A DNA stretch of 11,253 nucleotides from Lentisphaerota bacterium (GCA_012800565.1 JAAZIZ010000471.1:1-11253), one strand, 5' to 3'; positions 1 to 7,310 are shown, counted from the first letter of the stretch. Translations and numbers: made by a program. The notes: a model not told the origin generated them from the letters alone.

Positions 1-1
1 T

Positions 2-85
2 CCCGGCGTCTTTAGAAAAGGCGTTATGGAAGTCCGCTTGAAAATGGATAAAACTTGGAAAATCGTCAATATGGAAGAAAAATAA
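2..85 (+). CDS. C-terminal end of an unidentified protein (partial)
   Basis: An open frame enters from the left edge and stops at TAA (83-85). It encodes only the last 27 residues, ending KTWKIVNMEEK. A terminal 'x-W-K-I-x-N-x' strand is common at the end of NTF2-like or DUF4878-type small secreted or lipoprotein domains, but this is too little to assign a family. The strong terminator at 207-241 lies downstream on the same strand and probably ends this transcript. It is convergent with pstS. Confidence 0.5.
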   Translation, partial: PGVFRKGVMEVRLKMDKTWKIVNMEEK

Positions 86-155
86 GCCTGTCCGGAGCTG
101 CCAGGTAATACGCCAAAACCGCTTTCCAAAAAATTTTCCTGGCCTTTGCGTGCCT

Positions 156-200
156 TATAATCAACCGGGTCGCTGGTTCAAGTCCAGCGGGGGAATACCA
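156..200 (+). other. tRNA 3'-end-like segment (possible att remnant or tRNA pseudogene)
   Basis: Positions 172-188 read GCTGGTTCAAGTCCAGC, a perfect T-arm: 5-bp stem GCTGG/CCAGC with loop TTCAAGT, matching the GGTTCAANTCC tRNA signature. It is preceded by a variable-loop-like GGTC and followed by GGGGGAA, T, ACCA, like an acceptor 3' strand, although a canonical CCA end would be one base earlier. No complementary acceptor 5' strand, D-arm or paired anticodon stem sits at the right distance upstream, so this is not a complete tRNA. Such 3' fragments often mark att sites of integrated elements or decayed tRNA genes. The T-arm match is seen; its origin is inferred. Confidence 0.4.
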
Positions 201-206
201 AATTTT

Positions 207-241
207 AAGCCTCTAATCCATAACAGATTAGAGGCTTTTTT
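207..241. terminator. Intrinsic terminator between convergent genes
   Basis: A perfect 12-bp inverted repeat, AAGCCTCTAATC (207-218) and GATTAGAGGCTT (226-237), has a 7-nt loop and runs into six T residues on the plus strand (236-241). This suits termination of the plus-strand gene ending at 85. Read on the minus strand the same stem is followed by TTAAAATTT, so it may also stop pstS transcription, less strongly. Confidence 0.85.
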
Positions 242-288
242 ATAGCTTTTAGACCGGTGAATGCTTGCTATTTGCTATCCCGATCGCG

Positions 289-1284
289 TTATTTGAATAC
301 TTGGGCGGTGATCATGTCGACAACATTTTGCGGCATGGGCACGTAGTTGAGTTTTTGTGCGGCGGTAGCTCCGGTAGTGAAGCACCAGTTGAAGTATTTG
401 ATCATTTCCTGGCGCAAGGCAGGATCAGCGTCTTCGCGCATCAGGATGTAGGTCACGCCAGTGATTGGCCATGACTTGTCGCCGGGCTGATCGGTCAAAA
501 CCATGTAAAAGCCAGGGGCATTATCCCAGTCCGCATTGGCGGCACTGGCGCTGAAAGATTCGACATCAGCGGTGATGAATTTGCCGGTCTGGTTTTCGAT
601 GGCAGCGCAGCTCAGATTCGCTTCCACCGCATAGGTGTATTCGGTGTAGCCGATGCTGCCGTTGATTTTGGCGACGTTGTTGCAAACGCCCGGGTTCTTC
701 TGCCCGCCAATGCCGACTGGCCAGTTGACGGAGGCACCTGCACCTACCTTGCTTTCCCATTCCTGGGAAATTTTGCTCAGGTAGTTGGTGAAGATGAAGC
801 TGGTTCCGCTGGAGTCAGCCCGCCGTACAACGGTGATTTTGCTGTTCGGCAGTTTCAGACCCGGATTGGTCTTGGTGATTTTCGGGTCATTCCAGGTGGT
901 GATCTTGCCCAGATAGATTTCGCTGAGCGCTTCGCGGGTCAGTTTCAGTTCATTGGTTTTGATGCCAGGCAGATTGACGATGACGACGACACCACCGAGC
1001 AGCATCGGGAACTGCTGCAAACCGGCTTCTTTCTGCTCGTCCAGCTTCAGGGGGTTGTCGGTACCGGCAAAATGGACGGTTCCGGCTTTGATCTGGTTAA
1101 GGCCGGCGCCTGAACCTACACTCTGGTAATTGACTTTGGTCGGGCCAGTCTGGCTGTAGGTATAAGTCCAGCTCTGGTAAACCGGAGCCGGGAAACTGGC
1201 ACAGGCACCATTGATTGTCGTCTGTGCTATTAATGACGTACCGACAGCACACATCAGGGTTGCAATAATCCATTTTTTCAACAT
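289..1284 (-). CDS. pstS: Phosphate ABC transporter substrate-binding protein PstS
   Basis: This periplasmic protein captures inorganic phosphate and hands it to the PstCA channel. It is 331 residues, close to the usual PstS size. Residues 1-20 are a signal peptide (KK, hydrophobic core, cleavage probably after SLIA). The ligand-contact segments are present: ASFPAP (29-34), the GSGAG loop (57-61), the Asp of GTDNP (74-78) and RRADSSGTSF (154-163), which carries the Arg and the Ser-Gly-Thr phosphate contacts. WPVGIGG and IGYTEYTYA follow as in proteobacterial PstS. Gly in the usual GAGA(T/S)FPAP is Cys28 here. The start is supported by AAAGGAGAAAAC just upstream. It is transcribed separately from pstCAB, from a promoter with a Pho box at 1371-1387. 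Identification is by recognised motifs and overall similarity to E. coli PstS. Confidence 0.96.
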   Translation of the reverse strand: MLKKWIIATLMCAVGTSLIAQTTINGACASFPAPVYQSWTYTYSQTGPTKVNYQSVGSGAGLNQIKAGTVHFAGTDNPLKLDEQKEAGLQQFPMLLGGVVVIVNLPGIKTNELKLTREALSEIYLGKITTWNDPKITKTNPGLKLPNSKITVVRRADSSGTSFIFTNYLSKISQEWESKVGAGASVNWPVGIGGQKNPGVCNNVAKINGSIGYTEYTYAVEANLSCAAIENQTGKFITADVESFSASAANADWDNAPGFYMVLTDQPGDKSWPITGVTYILMREDADPALRQEMIKYFNWCFTTGATAAQKLNYVPMPQNVVDMITAQVFK

Positions 1285-1352
1285 TTCGTTTTCTCCTTTT
1301 TTTGTTTTGCGCGTGTGCCTGGCAGAAAACCGGACACATGTTTGTTATGCCA

Positions 1353-1387
1353 ATTAATATCAGGTCGGGATGTTAATATTTGGTTAA
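1353..1387 (-). promoter_or_regulatory. Pho box and -10 element of pstS
   Basis: On the minus strand, TTAACCAAATATTAACA (1387-1371) is two TTAAC(C/A) hexamers separated by 5 nt. A -10-like TATTAA starts at 1359, 11 nt after the box. No good -35 is seen, as expected for activator-dependent Pho promoters, where the response regulator occupies that region. The direct-repeat geometry matches the 11-bp-period TT(A/T/C)ACA repeats known for Bacillus PhoP and is compatible with PhoB-type binding. Almost the same 17-mer precedes pstC. Binding by the PhoB encoded here is inferred. Confidence 0.75.
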
Positions 1388-1486
1388 ACCAGAATAAGAA
1401 GAAAAATAAATCGTATTTTTGCCAGCAAAGGTCGCTGATATGGACATTTGTTTGTAATTTGCTCAGGAAAGTATATAATTGTTGCC

Positions 1487-1521
1487 ATTGTTGCAATCCT
1501 CGGAGCGAGGATTGCAACAAT
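1487..1521. repeat. Perfect 16-bp inverted repeat downstream of the porin gene
   Basis: ATTGTTGCAATCCTCG (1487-1502) and its exact reverse complement (1506-1521) are separated by GAG. It begins 22 nt beyond the porin stop codon, so it may form the 3' end of the porin mRNA. Neither strand has a T run after it, so a canonical intrinsic terminator is not supported. A plus-strand TATAAT (1474-1479) lies just to its left. Confidence 0.7.
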
Positions 1522-1543
1522 GTGGAGGAACAAATCATGCGCG

Positions 1544-2911
1544 TCAGAATTTATAACTCATATCGAGCTGATAAAGTCTGCCGTCGGCATTCCTGTCATT
1601 TCCGGATTTGATCAGATCGGTCAGCATCAAACTGCCGCCGATGGAGAAATTTTTGCTGACATCGTAGGTCAGCCCGAAGATATGCCCCTTGGTGTTGTTG
1701 GACCCCTTGGCATTCGGCAGGGCAGCAGAGCCGAAATCGCTGTCGGAGACAAACCAGGGCACCGAATCGCCTTCGATGCGTGCATACGCATATTTCGCTT
1801 TGAAGCGGTCGAACTTCGCCTCCAGACCGAGCATCCAGGCCAGATCATTGCTTTCTGCGGAATAATTGTCTGGAACACCGTATTTCGCTGGGGTGACCTG
1901 GCTGTGATCGTCATCGGCGCCGAAGTTCATCGCCAGCTCGCCAAAGCCTTTCAGAGTGACATCGCCGAATTTTCCGCTGAGTTCGCCGTAGGCCATGCCG
2001 ATCTGGTAATTGGCATTATCGGAACCCAGATAATATTCGGAAGTATTGTCGTCATAGGCGAAGAAGCCGAGAGCCAGCCGTGCACTGAGGTCTTCCTCTT
2101 TCCAGTTTATGCCGATCTGACCGCCGTACATATTGGCCAAATCCTGGCTGTTCCCGCCAATTGAATTGTCACTGCGGATGTTATAGGCACCGATATTGGC
2201 AAAGAAGAGGTCATCTTTCCAGGCCAGGGTGGCACCAGTCGGGCGCAAGTCGCCGTCAAAGTTGACCATGCCGCAAGTCCAGGGATTCTTCTGCTGTCCG
2301 ACGGTCAGGCTCAGGCCGGTATCGCCGAGGGTATGCTTGGCATAGGCATAATCCAGAAAGAGATCGCCGGATTCCCAGGCACTGCCCTTGTTCCAGCTGT
2401 CATTGGCACTGGTGCCGTCGCCGCTGCCGGCTTCCAGACCCAGCCCGATTTCCCAGTCTTCCGCGGAATTCGTCCAGACGCCGCCCAGGCGCACCCGGTG
2501 GCGGAAACGAGACTTGCGGCGCAAGTCTGGTCCGACCTCAGGGTCATGATTGATATGCTCATAGCGCAGTCTGAGATCGCCCTTGATGGCCAATCCATCA
2601 ATTCCCTTGCCGAGAAGCACGCGGGGCAGACTGGAGTCAGTGCCCGAACTTTTTTCGGCAACGGCTTTGATTTCCTGCTGCACATTGGCAGTTGCAGTCT
2701 GCTGCTGTTGGAGTTGCTTCTGCAATGCGCTCAATTGTTCCTGCTGCGTTTGTATCTGCTTTTTCATCGCTTCGATCTGCTGCAGGATAGCTGCATTATC
2801 CTGGCCGTAGCTTGAAGCAACTGTGCCACATAAGAACAAAACCAGCAACAACCTCCCATGTCTGTTCCAAGCAAGACCGCTCAAACACCCTTTTCGTCTC
2901 ATTTTTAACAT
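1544..2911 (-). CDS. Outer-membrane porin with N-terminal coiled coil
   Basis: A predicted 455-residue beta-barrel outer-membrane porin. Residues 1-36 look like a long signal peptide (basic MLKMRRKG, hydrophobic LLLVLFLCGTVA, cleavage near SSYG-Q). Residues 40-87 are Gln/Lys-rich heptads (QQIEAMKKQIQTQQEQLSAL) that probably trimerise. From about residue 100 the protein alternates like barrel strands (KGDLRLRYEHI, RFRHRVRLGGVW, DWEIGLGLEAGSGDG) and ends in SYKF, with the C-terminal Phe typical of barrel proteins. The style resembles the 'putative porin' family (Pfam Porin_5) and, loosely, OprO/OprP. The open frame extends to 2986, but I chose the ATG at 2911 because AAGGAGAAAAAG lies directly before it and a signal peptide follows. 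Its position between pstS and phoR suggests a role in phosphate entry; this is inference, since no substrate specificity can be read. Confidence 0.85.
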   Translation of the reverse strand: MLKMRRKGCLSGLAWNRHGRLLLVLFLCGTVASSYGQDNAAILQQIEAMKKQIQTQQEQLSALQKQLQQQQTATANVQQEIKAVAEKSSGTDSSLPRVLLGKGIDGLAIKGDLRLRYEHINHDPEVGPDLRRKSRFRHRVRLGGVWTNSAEDWEIGLGLEAGSGDGTSANDSWNKGSAWESGDLFLDYAYAKHTLGDTGLSLTVGQQKNPWTCGMVNFDGDLRPTGATLAWKDDLFFANIGAYNIRSDNSIGGNSQDLANMYGGQIGINWKEEDLSARLALGFFAYDDNTSEYYLGSDNANYQIGMAYGELSGKFGDVTLKGFGELAMNFGADDDHSQVTPAKYGVPDNYSAESNDLAWMLGLEAKFDRFKAKYAYARIEGDSVPWFVSDSDFGSAALPNAKGSNNTKGHIFGLTYDVSKNFSIGGSLMLTDLIKSGNDRNADGRLYQLDMSYKF

Positions 2912-2923
2912 TCTTTTTCTCCT
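2912..2923 (-). promoter_or_regulatory. Ribosome binding site that fixes the porin start
   Basis: Minus-strand AAGGAGAAAAAG abuts the ATG at 2911, with GGAG 7 nt from the codon. The same AAAGGAGAAAA type of leader precedes pstS. No comparable site precedes the in-frame upstream ATGs at 2986 and 2947, so the longer reading is unlikely. Confidence 0.75.
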
Positions 2924-3033
2924 TTTTTTACTTCCATGGAATGACATCCGCTTACCTGCAGATCGCCAAACCAAATGCAAAATCAATAATTTTTCTGACT
3001 GCTACATAAAATAAATCAAAATCATTCAATCCA

Positions 3034-3072
3034 GATTACGCAAATATTAATTTTAGATTAGGAATGGTAAAC
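3034..3072 (-). promoter_or_regulatory. Degenerate 11-bp-periodic repeats upstream of the porin (candidate Pho box)
   Basis: On the minus strand, hexamers GTTTAC (3072-3067), CTAATC (3061-3056), TTAATA (3050-3045) and GTAATC (3039-3034) are spaced exactly 11 bp apart, the same period as the pstS and pstC boxes. Only TTAATA is close to the TTAACA core (5 of 6), so this is a weak match. No convincing -10 follows at the spacing seen for pstS. It lies about 125 nt before the porin start codon. Confidence 0.3.
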
Positions 3073-3156
3073 TTGGCTTATTAACCACGATAGGCACGAA
3101 AAATTATAGAGTTGTTGCCTTGCTGGATAAGCCTGCTGTTTTTTGGGGGGGACCTC

Positions 3157-3179
3157 ACCCCAGACTTAAATTCTGGGGT
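3157..3179. repeat. Short hairpin in the porin/phoR spacer
   Basis: ACCCCAGA (3157-3164) and TCTGGGGT (3172-3179) form an 8-bp inverted repeat with a 7-nt loop. A second small stem, GCGCT-TGC-AGCGC, lies at about 3193-3205. With the adjacent tandem repeats they form a composite spacer. The spacer 2912-3419 contains no gene that I can recognise. Confidence 0.5.
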
Positions 3180-3230
3180 TAAGCATAGATAAGCGCTTGC
3201 AGCGCAAGGGGTTGTGCCGGAATGCAGGCC

Positions 3231-3311
3231 TGTCTGACCCGTCCGACTTGTCCGACTTGTCCGACTTGTCCGACCTGTCCGCCCCGTCCGACTTGTCCGC
3301 CCCGTCCGACT
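3231..3311. repeat. Nine tandem copies of a 9-bp unit
   Basis: Nine consecutive units fit the consensus YGTCYGMCY (typical unit TGTCCGACT), with no insertions or deletions: 81 bp in all, starting TGTCTGACC and ending CGTCCGACT. The end runs into the perfect 16-bp palindrome CCGACTGATCAGTCGG (3306-3321). Because the unit is a multiple of three, all frames stay open across it, giving an artefactual Ser-Asp-Lys/Arg-Thr repeat peptide on the minus strand. There is no start, RBS or domain that would make it coding. Confidence 0.9.
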
Positions 3312-3419
3312 GATCAGTCGGAGAAAGCAACAGACCAAGCTGCGAACCTGCGTACAACCCCCCATCCGTCAAAGTAAAATTTCTATAAATTTTCCGCGTT
3401 TTCCGGGGACAAAAAAAGC

Positions 3420-5174
3420 TTATGCCAGTGGCAGAATAATTCGGAATTCGCATCCTTTTCCGGGGGTGCTCCGCAGTTCCGCATATCCATGATGGAGTTG
3501 GGCGACGTGTTTGACGATGGCCAGCCCCAGTCCTGTGCCGCCGAGCTGCCGGCTGCGTTCCTTGTGTACCCGGTAGAAGCGCTCAAAGATGCGTTCCTGG
3601 TGTTCCGGGGCGATGCCAATGCCATAATCGCGCACGGTGATCACCGCAGAATCCTGTTCCTGGGTCAGGGAGACTTCAACCAGCTGGCTGTTGCTGTAAA
3701 GGATAGCGTTATTGATCAGGTTGGCAACGGCCTGTTCGAGCAGCTGGCAGTCGCCGGCAATCTGCAGCGGAGTCTGCTCGGTGAACTTCAGGGAAACACC
3801 GCTTTCGGCGGCTTTGTCTGCGCAGAGCCGGATTGCCTCGGTCAGCATGGCCGGCAATGAAAGCGTGGCAAAATCGCGCCCAGGTGCCAGCTGCTTTTTT
3901 TCCAGGGCGGCAAGACTGAGGATATCCTGCACCAGCAGATTCAGGCGATTAGACTGCTCAAAAATCATCTCAAGCAGCTTGCTGTTCTGTTCCGGCGTCA
4001 GCTTGCTTTCTTCGCGGATCGTCTCGATAGCTCCGATAATGCAGGTCAACGGGGTTTTCAGTTCATGGGAGACATTGGCGATAAAATCGCTGCGGAAAGA
4101 TTCTAGTTTGCGCTGGTTAGTCAGATCGATGATGGTCAGCAGTAAGAAGCGTTTGCCTTCCTGAACGATGATCCGTCCCTTGATAAACAAAGTCTGGGTT
4201 AAACGTGTGCGCTGCAAGGTGAATTCCCTTTCGAAGGCTTCACCACTCTGAAATGCCCGCTGGGCCAAAGTCAGCAAGCCCGGAATCTCCGAGCGCACCA
4301 GATTGAATTTCGCATCTGGTCCTTTCAATTTGAAGAACCTGGCGCCAGTCTGGTTGTACTTGACGGCATCCCCGTTTTCGGCGAAAAGCAGCACTGCTTC
4401 GCTCATGGCATTCAAGAGCTCTTCGATGGCATTGCGCCCGGAGGTGACTTCTGCAAGCTGCTGCTTCAGCTGCTCGGCCATATACGAGACTCCGCCAGCC
4501 AACTCGCGGACAATTCCGGAAGCTGGGATGTCAATGCGTGTCTCCAGATTGCCAGAAGCAATTTCCGCCACTGCATTCTGCAGGTTTTGCAAGGGGTGCC
4601 GCACTCGCCGAAGAATATAAAAAGTCAGCAGGAAGACCAATCCGCCGCCCAGCAGCATGGCCAGCAGTGTGTGATTGCGGGCCAGTCGCAAAATCCTGGT
4701 GGCCTGATCGGCAGTTACTGCTGCCCGGATTACATAATCTCCCTGGGCGGTCGGCAGTTTCAGCGCATGATAGACCATCCATTGGTTCAGGCTTTCGCTG
4801 TACCGTTTCACGGTTGTCGGTTGGCCGGCCAGCGCACCCTGGACTTCAACGCGGTCGAGATGATTGCCAAGAAAGCCGGGATTCTCCGATGAGTCAGCTT
4901 CGACAAGGCCATCGGCCCGGATCAGGCTCAGGCGCAACACATCTTTCTGAAAATCATTGCAGAATTTCCGCGCTTCCTCAATTTTACCCTGGTCCAGCAT
5001 TGGTTTCAAGATCAGCGATACCAGGTATGCCTCCTGGGCGATATTGTTTTGTGCATCGCACATGTAAGCCTGTTCGAAAGAACGGCGCTGCCACAGAAAA
5101 AGTGCGGCAAACAGGATTACCAGCGCACCTGCCGCCAACGGCAGGCCAAACAAAATTTTGTCGCGGTATTTCAT
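3420..5174 (-). CDS. phoR: Phosphate-regulon sensor histidine kinase PhoR
   Basis: A 584-residue membrane sensor kinase that phosphorylates PhoB when phosphate is scarce. Order: TM1 (about 8-29), an extracytoplasmic sensor domain of about 137 residues, TM2 (about 168-188), HAMP linker (about 188-240), a PAS-like segment (about 245-355), HisKA with the H box FIANVSHELKTPLT (His370), and HATPase_c with N box NLINNAI (485-491), G1 DYGIGI (516-521), F box FERFYRV and G2 GGTGLGLA (545-552). It is longer than E. coli PhoR, which lacks a large periplasmic domain, and resembles the Bacillus PhoR layout. The ATG overlaps the phoB stop (ATGA, 5171-5174), implying translational coupling. A T run just after the stop (minus-strand CTTTTTTTG) follows only a 4-bp stem, so any terminator there is weak. 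The PhoR assignment rests on the gene neighbourhood together with the domains. Confidence 0.93.
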   Translation of the reverse strand: MKYRDKILFGLPLAAGALVILFAALFLWQRRSFEQAYMCDAQNNIAQEAYLVSLILKPMLDQGKIEEARKFCNDFQKDVLRLSLIRADGLVEADSSENPGFLGNHLDRVEVQGALAGQPTTVKRYSESLNQWMVYHALKLPTAQGDYVIRAAVTADQATRILRLARNHTLLAMLLGGGLVFLLTFYILRRVRHPLQNLQNAVAEIASGNLETRIDIPASGIVRELAGGVSYMAEQLKQQLAEVTSGRNAIEELLNAMSEAVLLFAENGDAVKYNQTGARFFKLKGPDAKFNLVRSEIPGLLTLAQRAFQSGEAFEREFTLQRTRLTQTLFIKGRIIVQEGKRFLLLTIIDLTNQRKLESFRSDFIANVSHELKTPLTCIIGAIETIREESKLTPEQNSKLLEMIFEQSNRLNLLVQDILSLAALEKKQLAPGRDFATLSLPAMLTEAIRLCADKAAESGVSLKFTEQTPLQIAGDCQLLEQAVANLINNAILYSNSQLVEVSLTQEQDSAVITVRDYGIGIAPEHQERIFERFYRVHKERSRQLGGTGLGLAIVKHVAQLHHGYAELRSTPGKGCEFRIILPLA

Positions 5175-5866
5175 TCGGCGGATTCCTGTTTATAGCGATA
5201 TCCGATGCCTCGCACTGTATCAATATTTACGGCCCAGTCGCCGAGTTTTCGCCTCAGGTTGAGGATTTGCACATCGATGGCCCGTTCCGTGACCGGGTAT
5301 CCGTCACCTTTGATTCTGCTGATGATCTGATTGCGGGTATAGACCCGTCCCGGATACGATACCAGCAGTTGCAGGATGGCAAATTCGCTGACGGTCAAAT
5401 CAAGCATTTTGCCCTGCAGCCTGACTTCATGCTGGTCTTTGCGGATCAGCAACCCGTCCCGCCGGATTTCGTTGCTTCCCTCCACATCGTTGAATTGCCG
5501 CAATTGCGCCCGGACGCGGGCTGTCAGTATTTTCCGGCTGAATGGTTTGGTGATATAGTCAACCGCGCCGAGTTCCAGCCCGATGATGATATCGGATTCC
5601 TCGCTGCGGGCTGTCAGCATGATGACCGGAATCGCCCGCGTCTCCTCCTGACTCTTCAGTTGCCGGCAGACGCTGAGTCCATCCATGCCCGGCAGCATCA
5701 AATCCAGCAGAATCAGGTCCGGCAGGCGCGTCTGAGCCAGGTGCAAGCCATCTTCCCCGTTGGCGGCCATGTAAATACCGGAGTAGCCTGCTGATTCCAG
5801 GGTCAGTTTGAGCAACTCCCGGATCGGCTCTTCATCCTCAATCACCAGTATTTTTTCAGCGGCCAT
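5171..5866 (-). CDS. phoB: Phosphate-regulon response regulator PhoB (OmpR family)
   Basis: A 231-residue transcription factor. The receiver domain (about 4-120) has the acidic pair E10/D11, phospho-acceptor D55 (LILLDLMLPGMDG), switch Thr85 (IMLTAR) and Lys107 (TKPFS). The winged-helix domain (about 131-227) has LTVSEFAILQLL, the recognition-helix region TERAIDVQILNLRRKLGD and the wing DTVRGIGYRYK. It lies between phoU (start overlaps its stop, TAATG) and phoR (4-nt overlap), so partner and pathway are clear. The TTAAC repeat boxes before pstS and pstC are its likely targets. PhoP would be an equally valid family name. Confidence 0.93.
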   Translation of the reverse strand: MAAEKILVIEDEEPIRELLKLTLESAGYSGIYMAANGEDGLHLAQTRLPDLILLDLMLPGMDGLSVCRQLKSQEETRAIPVIMLTARSEESDIIIGLELGAVDYITKPFSRKILTARVRAQLRQFNDVEGSNEIRRDGLLIRKDQHEVRLQGKMLDLTVSEFAILQLLVSYPGRVYTRNQIISRIKGDGYPVTERAIDVQILNLRRKLGDWAVNIDTVRGIGYRYKQESAE

Positions 5867-6537
5867 TATTTTGTTCCCCCTTCGTGCAGGTGTCTAACGA
5901 TGATGCCCTGTTCCATGTAGATGACATCCTCGCTGATATTGGTGGCAATATCGGCTATGCGCTCAAGGCACCGCGAAATGGTCAGACAATCGAGATAATA
6001 TCCCGACTGGTTTGGATGTTGCAGCATCTTCTCACGGACAAAAAGATAAGCATCATGGTGCAACTTGTCAACCTCATCATCAAGAGAAATCACTTCTGCA
6101 GCGATGGCGGTGTCGCGATAGGTCAGCGAATCAAGCGACTTCTTCAACATCCCGCAAGCCTTGCCCGTCATCTCTTCAAAATCGAGCTTCTCGACCATGT
6201 TTTCGCCATAGGACACCATATCAAAGACCCGTTCGGCGATATTAACCGCCAAATCACCAACCCGTTCGATTTCGTTATTGACCTTGAGGATGGTGATGAC
6301 TTTGCGCAAATCCCCGGCCACCGGCTGATAAAGCGCCAGAATCTTCAGGCATTCCTCCTCAATCAGGATTTCTGTGGCATCGATCTCGTCATCCGCATCG
6401 ATGATCTTCTGGGCGAGGGGGACGTCATGCGAAAACGTTGCCTGAATGGCCTGCTGAACCGCATGTTCGACTTTGCTGGTAACTTCCAGCAAAAGCAGGG
6501 TCAGATTCTCAATTTCATTGATGAAATGCACTGTCAT
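5866..6537 (-). CDS. phoU: Phosphate-signalling protein PhoU
   Basis: A 223-residue all-helical cytoplasmic protein, the usual PhoU length, built of two repeats. Each repeat carries the metal-binding E-R-x-x-D-x-x-x-N signature: ERVGDLAVNIAE (91-102) and ERIADIATNISED (192-204). PhoU relays the state of the Pst transporter to PhoR and keeps the kinase in its inactive mode when phosphate is plentiful. It follows pstB after 17 nt, with a G-rich site (AGGGGG) before the ATG, and its stop overlaps the phoB start by 1 nt. Confidence 0.95.
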   Translation of the reverse strand: MTVHFINEIENLTLLLLEVTSKVEHAVQQAIQATFSHDVPLAQKIIDADDEIDATEILIEEECLKILALYQPVAGDLRKVITILKVNNEIERVGDLAVNIAERVFDMVSYGENMVEKLDFEEMTGKACGMLKKSLDSLTYRDTAIAAEVISLDDEVDKLHHDAYLFVREKMLQHPNQSGYYLDCLTISRCLERIADIATNISEDVIYMEQGIIVRHLHEGGTK

Positions 6538-6554
6538 ACTACCGCGCCCCCTGT

Positions 6555-7310
6555 TCAGCCAAAACGCCCTGTTATATATTCTTCTGTCTTGCGGTTCGCC
6601 GGATTGGTGAAAATCTTGGTCGTTGTGCCGTGTTCGACGATGACCCCTTTGTAAAAAAAGGCGGTCGCATCGCTGATGCGGGCAGCCTGCTGCATATTGT
6701 GCGTCACAACCATGATCGTAAATCGCTTCTTCAACTCGACCATCAACTCCTCGATCTTGCTGGTTGCCAGCGGGTCCAGGGCACTGGTCGGCTCATCCAT
6801 CAGCAGGACTTCCGGCTCTGCCGCGATCGCTCTGGCGATGCAGAGGCGCTGCTGCTGCCCGCCGGAAAGCGCCAGCCCGCTGGTTTTCAGCTTGTCCTTG
6901 ACTTCATCCCACAGAGATGCACCGCGCAAAGCCTGTTCGACCCGGTCAAACGTTTCCCTGCGGCTGAGCTTGAAATGCAGCTTCAAGGGATAAGCCACAT
7001 TGTCGAAAACCGACATCGGAAACGGGGTCGGTTTCTGAAAGATCATGCCGACATTTCGCCGCAGTTCGAGGACATCGACTTCCGGCAGCAGGACATTCAC
7101 TCCATCAAGCAGGAGTTCGCCTTCCGCCCGCTGGTTGCGGTATAATTCAAAAATCCGGTTGCAGACGCGCAGAAAGGTGGATTTACCGCAGCCGGATGGA
7201 CCGATGACGGCTGTGATTTTCTTTTCTTCTACCGGCAGGTTGTTATTGAAAAGAACCTGCTCGTTGCCGTAGAAGAAATTCAGGTTTTTTGCTTCAAGTT
7301 TAAGTGGCAT
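6555..7310 (-). CDS. pstB: Phosphate ABC transporter ATP-binding protein PstB
   Basis: A 251-residue ATPase that powers phosphate import on the cytoplasmic face of PstCA. Walker A GPSGCGKST (37-45), Q loop FQKPTPFP (Gln92), signature LSGGQQQR (148-155), Walker B LLMDEP (169-174, catalytic Glu173) and H-loop VTHNMQQA (His204) are all intact. FQKPTPFPMSVFDNVAYPLK and THNMQQAARISD are characteristic of PstB among ABC ATPases. Its start lies inside the end of pstA (11-nt overlap), so translation is probably coupled. Confidence 0.97.
   Translation of the reverse strand: MPLKLEAKNLNFFYGNEQVLFNNNLPVEEKKITAVIGPSGCGKSTFLRVCNRIFELYRNQRAEGELLLDGVNVLLPEVDVLELRRNVGMIFQKPTPFPMSVFDNVAYPLKLHFKLSRRETFDRVEQALRGASLWDEVKDKLKTSGLALSGGQQQRLCIARAIAAEPEVLLMDEPTSALDPLATSKIEELMVELKKRFTIMVVTHNMQQAARISDATAFFYKGVIVEHGTTTKIFTNPANRKTEEYITGRFG

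Noticed and set aside
1448..2164. Plus-strand open frame of 238 codons opposite the porin gene
   Set aside because: It is a shadow of the porin reading frame, with no domain and low-complexity Ile/Gly/Val composition.
3377..3394. AAAATTT-CTAT-AAATTTT hairpin after phoR as a terminator
   Set aside because: The stem is entirely A/T and weak, and no clear T tract follows on the minus strand.
3081..3453. Minus-strand open frames with Arg-Thr-Ser or Ser-Asp-Lys repeats
   Set aside because: They are translations of the 9-bp tandem repeat, which keeps every frame open; there is no RBS and no domain, and one overlaps the end of phoR.
4538..5794. Long plus-strand open frame (about 418 codons) opposite phoR and phoB
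   Set aside because: It lies wholly antisense to two clearly identified genes, has no recognisable domain or RBS, and is explained by codon bias of the real genes.
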